This document shows positions 58,859-64,000 of a DNA stretch of 64,000 nt, piece after piece. Location of the stretch: positions 434,001 through 498,000 of the forward strand of contig NZ_FMAY01000001.1 of the NCBI RefSeq assembly GCF_900094925.1, in the 5' to 3' direction. The stretch comes from Kosakonia oryzendophytica. Its GTDB lineage: Bacteria > Pseudomonadota > Gammaproteobacteria > Enterobacterales > Enterobacteriaceae. The position numbers and the translations under genes were made by a program. Position 1 is the first letter of the stretch. Each line of letters opens with the position of its first letter. The notes beneath the pieces are model-generated. The model had not been told where the DNA came from. It made no database searches and worked only from the letters and a program-made list of their open reading frames with translations.

Positions 58859-59896
58859 ATGAGTACAGGGATTATGCCTCTATTTTCACATCAACATTTA
58901 CGCGTATTGTTGAAACAGCATCTGGTGCGGGTGAATACCGCACCCGAGATTGCGCAAAAAGTTGCGGATAACCTGGTGGAAGCCTCGTTAAAAGGCCACG
59001 ATTCCCATGGTGTGACGTTGCTGCCCCGCTATATCCGCGCGATTCTGGCAGGCGATCTTAACGCCAATGCTGAACTGAAAACCGTGCGTGACGCCGGACC
59101 AATCCTCTCCTTTGAAGGCGGGCACGGGTTTGGTCAGTTGCTGGGTGAACAGGCGATGACCGCCGGCATCGAGCGCGTCCGGCAATTTGGCGTGGCGATT
59201 GTCGGTCTGGCGAACTCACACCATCTTGGGCGAATTGGCGCATGGGCGGAGCAGGTCGCCGACGCCGGGCTGGTATCGATCCACTTTGCCAACGTCGCCG
59301 CCCCTGCGGCGGTATTGCCGTTCGAGGGGCTGCGCCCCCGGCTTGGCACCAATCCCTTCTGCGTCGGCATACCGTTACACAACCGCCCGCCGGTGGTGTT
59401 GGATTTCGCCACCAGCGCCATCGCCGGGAATAAAGCCCGTGTGGCCTGGAATGAAGGTCGGCAAATTCCTGAAGGCTGCGCGGTAGACGCTAACGGACAG
59501 CCCACCACCGATCCCGGTGTATTAATGACCGAACCCCGTGGCGCACTGTTGCCCTTTGGCGGTCATAAAGGTGCAGGACTGTCGCTGGTTTGCAGCCTGC
59601 TCGGCGCCGCGCTGACCGGCGGTGAAACCGAAAGCCATCACATTCCGCCCCGCGAGGGCATTATCAACAACATGTTGTCGATTCTGTTTGACCCGCAACG
59701 TTTGGGCGCAGGCGAGCACTATCAACAGGAACTTCTGGCGCAGGTGGACTGGGTGCGTAACGACCAGCAAGGCCGCGATGTGCAGATTCCGGGAGAGCCG
59801 GAACGGCGCGCTTATGCCCGTCGTCAGCAAGAAGGCATTCACATTGACGAGGTGAGCTGGCGTGAGTTTATAGCGCTGGAGACATTACGTGCGTGA
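58859..59896 (+). CDS. LDH2/malate dehydrogenase-family oxidoreductase
   Basis: A 345-residue NAD(P)-dependent dehydrogenase of the LDH2/MDH2 family, the family of malate, ureidoglycolate and sulfolactate dehydrogenases and E. coli YbiC (HcxB). Segments seen are KGHDSHGVTLLPRYI (about 45-59, with catalytic His), NSHHLGRIGAWAEQ, LGTNPFCVGIP, LDFATSAIAGNKARVA and FGGHKGAGLSLV. The ATG at 58859 lacks a clear Shine-Dalgarno; an ATG five codons later (58874) is possible. Beside a sulfonate-type importer, a (2R)-3-sulfolactate or similar 2-hydroxy-acid substrate is a reasonable guess, not a finding. Confidence 0.85.
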   Translation: MSTGIMPLFSHQHLRVLLKQHLVRVNTAPEIAQKVADNLVEASLKGHDSHGVTLLPRYIRAILAGDLNANAELKTVRDAGPILSFEGGHGFGQLLGEQAMTAGIERVRQFGVAIVGLANSHHLGRIGAWAEQVADAGLVSIHFANVAAPAAVLPFEGLRPRLGTNPFCVGIPLHNRPPVVLDFATSAIAGNKARVAWNEGRQIPEGCAVDANGQPTTDPGVLMTEPRGALLPFGGHKGAGLSLVCSLLGAALTGGETESHHIPPREGIINNMLSILFDPQRLGAGEHYQQELLAQVDWVRNDQQGRDVQIPGEPERRAYARRQQEGIHIDEVSWREFIALETLRA

Positions 59897-59915
59897 TCCC
59901 GTACTTAATGCGGGG

Positions 59916-59948
59916 TTGATTGTTAAGATGATAAAGATTATCTTTCTC
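59916..59948 (+). promoter_or_regulatory. Fur box and promoter of the RyhB-like sRNA
   Basis: TTGATT (-35, 59916-59921), 17-nt spacer, TATCTT (-10, 59939-59944). Overlapping the -10 region, GATAAAGATTATCTTTCTC (59930-59948) agrees with the Fur 19-mer GATAATGATAATCATTATC at 15 of 19 positions. Iron-replete Fur should silence the sRNA that starts about 8 bp downstream. Confidence 0.8.
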
Positions 59949-59951
59949 ATT

Positions 59952-60047
59952 ACCGAATAGTTGAGTCAAACGCTCAGGTATTCGGTACGACATTGCTCAC
60001 ATTGCTTCCAGTATTTTTGCCCGCCTGACAAGTGCGGGCTTTTTTTT
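59952..60047 (+). ncRNA. RyhB-family iron-responsive small RNA
   Basis: RyhB sRNAs pair via Hfq with mRNAs of iron-using proteins when iron is scarce. The block 59987-60015 contains CGACATTGCTCACATTGCTT and CCAGTATT, the invariant RyhB core known from E. coli RyhB and Salmonella RyhB-1/RyhB-2. Upstream, ACCGAATA pairs perfectly with TATTCGGT (59952-59986) to form a 5' stem-loop. Downstream, the terminator GCCCGC-N9-GCGGGC is followed by eight Ts (60019-60047). The length of about 96 nt fits RyhB. With the Fur box directly upstream this is a confident homologue. The E. coli location (beside yhhY) is different, so this is probably a paralogue like RyhB-2. Confidence 0.9.
60019..60047 (+). terminator. 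Terminator of the RyhB-like sRNA
   Basis: Stem GCCCGC / GCGGGC with a 9-nt loop followed by TTTTTTTT. It also serves as the stop signal for readthrough from the dehydrogenase gene. Confidence 0.88.
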
Positions 60048-60196
60048 GCCTTTCCCGCTCTGTTACCGCGCATCCGACTGAGATTTGGCTTAAGGAGCCA
60101 TAATCTCCCGTTATTCATCGGCTTACTTACCTGAAATCAAACCGTCACAAAACCGACTTAACCTAAGAATATTCTCATTACAGGTTCTGTCAGAAC

Positions 60197-61405
60197 ATGG
60201 ATATTCCGCTTTCATCCCGACAGCTTAACGCCGGTATTTTGCGCCTCACCGTACCGCACGTAACACCAGACAACAACAATACGCAGGTGATGTCGCTGTT
60301 TAACGAACATACTGCGTTGATTGGCCTGCCGGTGCTGGAGAACAATCGCCCTATTGGCATGATTAACCGCCATATTTTTTTGTCACAGATGAGCCGCCCC
60401 TTTTTCCATGAACTTTACGATCAGAAAAGCTGCATCGCCTTTATGGATAAAAGCCCGCTGATCGTTGATGCCGATGCGGGTCTGGAATACCTGTCGGAAC
60501 GGGTCATCGAAACCGGTGATAAAGCGGTGACGGAGGGCTTTATTCTCACCCAGCAGGGGCAGTACATCGGTATTGGTCTGGGTATCGACCTGATTCGCAC
60601 CGTATCGGATTTGCAAGCCAAACAGCATTTGCAAATTATGCAAAGCCTTGATTATGCGCGCATTATTCAGGAATCGATGCTGAGCCGTTCACGCAATACC
60701 ATTGAACAAACACTGGAAGAGTGGTGTTTATACTGGCACCCGCGCGACTGTGTTGGCGGGGACATTTACGCGTTTCAGCGCAGTGAAAATGGCTGGCTAA
60801 TGGTGCTGGCGGACTGTACCGGCCACGGTGTTCCCGGTGCCTTTATGACGTTCATTTTCTCTTCGGCGCTGGAAAAAGCGCTGACCATCGCCCGGCCCGA
60901 TGCGCCAGAACACCTGCTCAGCCTGATCAATCAGCACATTAAACAGACATTAAGCCAGGTACACCCTTCGTCCGATCGCAGCCAGTCCAATGACGGTTGC
61001 GACGCTATTGCTCTGTATGTCGATACCCATCACGCCCAGGTAAGCTGGGCCAGCGCCCGTATGCACGCCTTTATTCTCGGCGCACATGCCGACAATGCCA
61101 TTGTGCTGGACAGCTGTCGCAAAGGCATCGGTTATACCGATACGCCAGTGGACTACCAGTGGCAGCGTTATCAGGCACCGTTGCAACGGGGCGATACTTT
61201 TTTGATTGTTTCTGATGGCGCAACGGACCAGCCCGGCGGCCCGCGCGACATTATGTTTGGTAAGAAACGTATTCAGTCACTGTTAGTACAGAACCGCTCA
61301 CTGCCCATGTCTGCCCTTTCCGATGCCCTGCTTCAGGCGTTGAAAAGCTGGCAAGGGCAACAGGCATCCCGTGACGACATGACATGGTTTGGTTTTCGCT
61401 GGTAG
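60197..61405 (+). CDS. SiaA-like PP2C (SpoIIE-type) phosphatase with CBS-like N-terminal domain
   Basis: A 402-residue Ser/Thr phosphatase, first gene of a siaABCD-like operon. In Pseudomonas aeruginosa, SiaA dephosphorylates SiaC, which then activates the diguanylate cyclase SiaD. The PP2C/SpoIIE domain (about 170-402) has metal residues in RDCVGGD (Asp189), LADCTGHGVPGAFM (Asp206) and LIVSDGATDQ, and looks active. Pseudomonas SiaA is a membrane protein with a periplasmic sensor and HAMP. This protein has no membrane helix and instead carries a CBS-like region (about 20-140, for example LIGLPVLENNRPIGMINRHIF). It probably senses a cytosolic ligand. The ATG is at 60197; siaB follows 9 bp downstream. 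Confidence 0.85.
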   Translation: MDIPLSSRQLNAGILRLTVPHVTPDNNNTQVMSLFNEHTALIGLPVLENNRPIGMINRHIFLSQMSRPFFHELYDQKSCIAFMDKSPLIVDADAGLEYLSERVIETGDKAVTEGFILTQQGQYIGIGLGIDLIRTVSDLQAKQHLQIMQSLDYARIIQESMLSRSRNTIEQTLEEWCLYWHPRDCVGGDIYAFQRSENGWLMVLADCTGHGVPGAFMTFIFSSALEKALTIARPDAPEHLLSLINQHIKQTLSQVHPSSDRSQSNDGCDAIALYVDTHHAQVSWASARMHAFILGAHADNAIVLDSCRKGIGYTDTPVDYQWQRYQAPLQRGDTFLIVSDGATDQPGGPRDIMFGKKRIQSLLVQNRSLPMSALSDALLQALKSWQGQQASRDDMTWFGFRW

Positions 61406-61414
61406 ACAAAAAGT

Positions 61415-61996
61415 ATGCAAATAAATGACCTGCAGGGCAAAGAAGCCGTCCTGTTACCCCTTTTTACTCTGCAACGGCAAAATGCCGTTGAGCTGTTTTA
61501 TACGGGTTATTTTTCTCAGCAGCATATCGTTTCGCTGGGCAACGTCATTCGCACATGGCTGGATAAGCACGAATCTTCCGCCGTTACGCGCCGTAAACTG
61601 TTCTCGGTGTTTATCGAAATGGGGCAAAACATTGTGCGTTACTCCTCAGATGAGCGGTTTTTGTGCACCGGTCAGGATGAGCTGCGTTTTGGTTCTGTCT
61701 GTTTCCATATGGACACCTCCCATTATTACCTCGAAACCGCAAACCTCGTGGGGCCAGAAGCCTCTTCCCTGTTGCAAACCAACCTTGAAGTCCTGCGTAC
61801 GATGACGCAGGCGGAAATTCGCGATGCCTGGAAGCAAGGGCTGCGTGCAGAAGCGCCGACGACCAGCAAAGGCGCGAACATCGGTTTGCTGACCATGGCG
61901 CGGGATACCAGCGCACCGCTGGAATATCGCATTCATCCACTGGCGGCAGGCAACCTCTCCGCCTTTCACTTAAAGGCAACCTTTTGCCATGACTGA
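61415..61996 (+). CDS. SiaB-family protein kinase
   Basis: A 193-residue protein of the SiaB (DUF6272) family. In Pseudomonas it is a Ser/Thr kinase that phosphorylates SiaC and so opposes SiaA. The GHKL-like fold is reflected in FSVFIEMGQNIVRYSSDE (about 64-81, the N-box-like segment) and SKGANIGLLTMARDTS (about 148-163). The ATG at 61415 has only a weak AAAAAG before it, so coupling to siaA is likely. Its last 8 bp overlap siaC. The assignment is by operon order and these motifs. Confidence 0.83.
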   Translation: MQINDLQGKEAVLLPLFTLQRQNAVELFYTGYFSQQHIVSLGNVIRTWLDKHESSAVTRRKLFSVFIEMGQNIVRYSSDERFLCTGQDELRFGSVCFHMDTSHYYLETANLVGPEASSLLQTNLEVLRTMTQAEIRDAWKQGLRAEAPTTSKGANIGLLTMARDTSAPLEYRIHPLAAGNLSAFHLKATFCHD

Positions 61997-62405
61997 TACG
62001 ACACTGACGCCCCCGATTGAACTGACCGCCACCGCTGCCACGCCAGAGGTGAAGTTCGATTTTGCCGCGCAGCGACTGCTGCTTAAAGGTGAAGCCTACC
62101 CGGAAAACGCGGCTGCGTTCTTCCGCCCGCTACTGGACGCAACGGAAAGCTGGCTGCAAACCCGGCCGCAAACATCAACGCCGGTGCAGTTGCACGTCGC
62201 ATTGCGCTATTTCAACAGTTCCAGTACCAAGCTGCTGTTCACCCTGTTTGAAAGCCTGAACGATCACGCAAAACAGGACGTCCCCTGCGAACTGCACTGG
62301 TACTACGACGCCGAAGACGATATCTCCGAAGAGTTTGGTCAGGAGTTGCGTGTCGACTTCCCTTCGCTGGCGGTGTTTCTTATTCCGGACATCAACGCAT
62401 GCTAG
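61989..62405 (+). CDS. SiaC-family phospho-switch protein
   Basis: A 138-residue member of the SiaC (DUF1987) family. Unphosphorylated SiaC binds and activates the cyclase SiaD; SiaB phosphorylation switches it off. The family phosphorylation motif reads YFNSSSTK here (Tyr74-Lys81), so the residue aligned with Pseudomonas Thr68 appears to be Ser77, next to further Ser/Thr residues. N-terminal PEVKFDFAAQRLLLKGEAYPEN and C-terminal WYYDAEDDISEEFGQELR are typical. It overlaps siaB by 8 bp and siaD by 7 bp, indicating tight co-translation and balanced amounts of the partners. Confidence 0.86.
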   Translation: MTDTTLTPPIELTATAATPEVKFDFAAQRLLLKGEAYPENAAAFFRPLLDATESWLQTRPQTSTPVQLHVALRYFNSSSTKLLFTLFESLNDHAKQDVPCELHWYYDAEDDISEEFGQELRVDFPSLAVFLIPDINAC

Positions 62406-63142
62406 ATATCAATGAGCTGTTCCGGGAGGAGTATTCCGTTCTCGAAGATGCCAGGCTGGCCGCCGCCGATCGTCAGCTCTCTGCCGATGCCTGCCGTGAG
62501 AAGCTGTGGGGCGTCGCGAAACACTATCAGCGTCTGATCCGCGAATCGTATCGTCTGATTTCCCGCAGCGACCGCGCGGAGCGTGAGCTAAACCGCATGA
62601 ACGAGCAACTTCAGCAACTGGCGGCGCGTCTGGAGTATGAAGCGACGCACGATCCGCTGACGGCGGTGTTCAACCGTAGCGCGATCATCAACCAGATCAA
62701 TCAGGGGCTGACTACCGGCAGCGTTGCGCTGATCCTGCTGGATATTGACCATTTCAAACGCATTAACGACGAGTATGGTCACCCGATGGGCGACCGGGTG
62801 ATCTGCTCACTGGTGTCGCGCGTGCGCCGCGCCGTGCCGCAAAGCGCAGCGATTGGTCGCGTGGGCGGCGAAGAGTTCACCATTGTGCTGCCTGAAGCGC
62901 GCATTGAAGAGGCGATGATTATCGCCAGCTATATTCATGCCTCGCTCAATGCCTCACCGCTGGAGGTGCTGCCCCAGCAGTGGGTGACGGCCAGTTTTGG
63001 CGTCAGTCTCGGCGCGAAAGAGAGCGACTTCGAAACTCTCTACAGCGCAGCAGACACAGCGCTGTACACGGCTAAAAAACGCGGGCGCAATCAGGTAGCG
63101 CTGCATGAGGATTTTTTCCGCCAGCCGGCGAAAGCCTGCTAA
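62399..63142 (+). CDS. SiaD-like diguanylate cyclase (GGDEF)
   Basis: A 247-residue soluble diguanylate cyclase that makes c-di-GMP. A helical N-terminus (about 1-85, coiled-coil-like RAERELNRMNEQLQQLAARL) is the likely SiaC-binding region. The GGDEF domain (about 86-240) has the metal-binding LLDIDHFKRIND and active-site GGEEF (in GRVGGEEF). The allosteric RxxD inhibition site, expected six to nine residues before GGEEF, reads PQSA, so product inhibition is probably absent. It overlaps siaC and is last in the operon. The output is probably aggregation, biofilm or motility control, as in Pseudomonas (inference). Confidence 0.9.
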   Translation: MLDINELFREEYSVLEDARLAAADRQLSADACREKLWGVAKHYQRLIRESYRLISRSDRAERELNRMNEQLQQLAARLEYEATHDPLTAVFNRSAIINQINQGLTTGSVALILLDIDHFKRINDEYGHPMGDRVICSLVSRVRRAVPQSAAIGRVGGEEFTIVLPEARIEEAMIIASYIHASLNASPLEVLPQQWVTASFGVSLGAKESDFETLYSAADTALYTAKKRGRNQVALHEDFFRQPAKAC

Positions 63143-63162
63143 CCGCCGCGCGGCGGTTAGCA
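63139..63162. repeat. Perfect palindrome after siaD
   Basis: CTAACCGCCGC-GCGGCGGTTAG begins at the siaD stop codon. It has no T-tract, so it is either a Rho-dependent 3' stabilising hairpin or an atypical terminator. A second inverted repeat CGGCCGT-N11-ACGGCCG follows at 63257-63281. The 289-bp gap up to 63431 holds no other recognised feature. Confidence 0.6.
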
Positions 63163-63431
63163 GTGATGCAATACTGAAATATCAATCGTGTCAGGATGAT
63201 AAAGCGCCTGAGCAATGCGGCAGATATCACACACCCTCATCTCTCCAGAATGAATACGGCCGTACGCGCTACGGACGGCCGTTACGAGGTTGCTATAGCG
63301 TCACAGGGATAGACGACAGGGAACGTAAGGCGTGTAAATAGTCGTGAGAATTCTGATTTTTTACCCCAGCCTCTGGCACAGATTAAGGGAGAAACCATGC
63401 TGCTTATATAGCCAATAAAAGGGGCAGAATC

Positions 63432-64000
63432 ATGTTCAATATCGAAAGCATTCTGGCGAAAATTAACCGTGCACTTACGCCTCATGGCGATATCACGCTG
63501 ACATCTTCATTACTGACGGAATCCCTTCCCGAGCTGCACAAACGTTTTAAAAATATCCTTTCACGCGGTGAAATTCTCTATCTGTACCTGGAGTCTTTAC
63601 GGGCGCAGGAAGATGCAACAACACGGGAAAAAATAAAGAAAACACCTTCAGCCTCAAAAATTGAACCTTCCGATCTGGCCCTCGCCATTCGACAAGCGGT
63701 AGGGCCTTTGACATTGCAGCGTTATGTGAATGCCACGGATGTCGGCGCGAAAAAATTGCTCCGCTATATCAAGGAGCATCCGGATGCCTTCGTCGATGAT
63801 GTTGGTATTGAGCCATGGCCGATATCGTCGATGTTGAGGTCACAAATTGAAAAGAATCGCCTCCATCAACACAATCTCCGCTCTGGCAGCGATCCGGTGT
63901 ATAACAAGGCTTTTAAAAAACGGCAATTCTGGAGTAACGATCAAAAAAGCGAAGGCAATAAAATCTTAAGCGATCAACGTGTTAATCCGTTCGCAAACTC
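63432..64000 (+). CDS. Unrecognised protein, partial (continues past window end)
   Basis: An open frame from ATG 63432, preceded by AAAGGGG at 8-9 nt, runs without stop to the window edge (189 codons). The visible part begins MFNIESILAKINRAL, is hydrophilic, and is rich in Lys, Ser and Leu. It has no signal peptide or membrane helix in what can be seen. Segments such as LRYIKEHPDAFVDDVGIEPW and QHNLRSGSDPVYNKAF match no family I know. Codon use is more A+T-rich than the sia genes, suggesting an acquired gene. An effector, toxin or phage-related role cannot be judged from the fragment. Confidence 0.75.
   Translation, partial: MFNIESILAKINRALTPHGDITLTSSLLTESLPELHKRFKNILSRGEILYLYLESLRAQEDATTREKIKKTPSASKIEPSDLALAIRQAVGPLTLQRYVNATDVGAKKLLRYIKEHPDAFVDDVGIEPWPISSMLRSQIEKNRLHQHNLRSGSDPVYNKAFKKRQFWSNDQKSEGNKILSDQRVNPFAN

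Overview
The window is a chromosomal segment of an Enterobacteriaceae bacterium, most likely a plant-associated Kosakonia- or Enterobacter-like species. The left half carries proteins nearly identical to E. coli K-12 families in an order close to E. coli: sixA, fadJI, yfcZ, fadL, mlaA, yfdC, tRNA-Arg (argW), alaC, ypdAB (pyrSR), glk, yfeO, ypeC, mntH, nupC, pdeA, two tRNA-Ala genes and yfeCD. An indolepyruvate decarboxylase (ipdC, auxin pathway) sits between yfeO and ypeC, and a ramR-romA-ramA multidrug-response locus is present. These point to an Enterobacter/Kosakonia-type genome. Genus is an inference.

Layout: 1-8.3 kb is the fatty-acid uptake/oxidation and outer-membrane lipid block, with visible FadR boxes. 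8.4-16.1 kb is an accessory insert next to argW, a known integration hotspot. It holds a 1940-residue toxin-like protein with a C-terminal aspzincin-like zinc-protease motif, and an orphan histidine ammonia-lyase. 16.7-33.0 kb returns to the E. coli-like backbone, with the pyruvate-sensing two-component pair, glucokinase, ipdC, an aldo-keto reductase, manganese and nucleoside transport and a c-di-GMP phosphodiesterase.

After yfeD the expected neighbour gltX is absent and about 31 kb of accessory or rearranged DNA follows. It contains ramA-romA-ramR with a RamR box, an MFS exporter with a divergent XRE-type regulator, PhzF and EamA proteins, pheP, a sigma-28-dependent chemoreceptor and a MnaT-like acetyltransferase. 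Next come a Fur-controlled YncE-like lipoprotein and a TonB-dependent receptor, a choline-sulfate system (betC, choX, a LysR regulator, choVW), a NitT/TauT-type ABC importer and a divergent LDH2-type dehydrogenase.

The right end holds a RyhB-type small RNA with its own Fur box and a four-gene SiaABCD-like operon. In that operon a phosphatase, a kinase and a phospho-switch protein control a diguanylate cyclase, and the phosphatase carries a soluble CBS-like sensor instead of a membrane sensor. The window closes inside an unrecognised gene.

The strongest candidates for something new are the argW-linked 1940-residue protein, the RyhB paralogue and the variant Sia module. A structured, Fur-controlled leader that contains a 13-nt match to the RybB seed is also notable. 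No CRISPR array, insertion sequence, integrase or prophage structural gene was seen.
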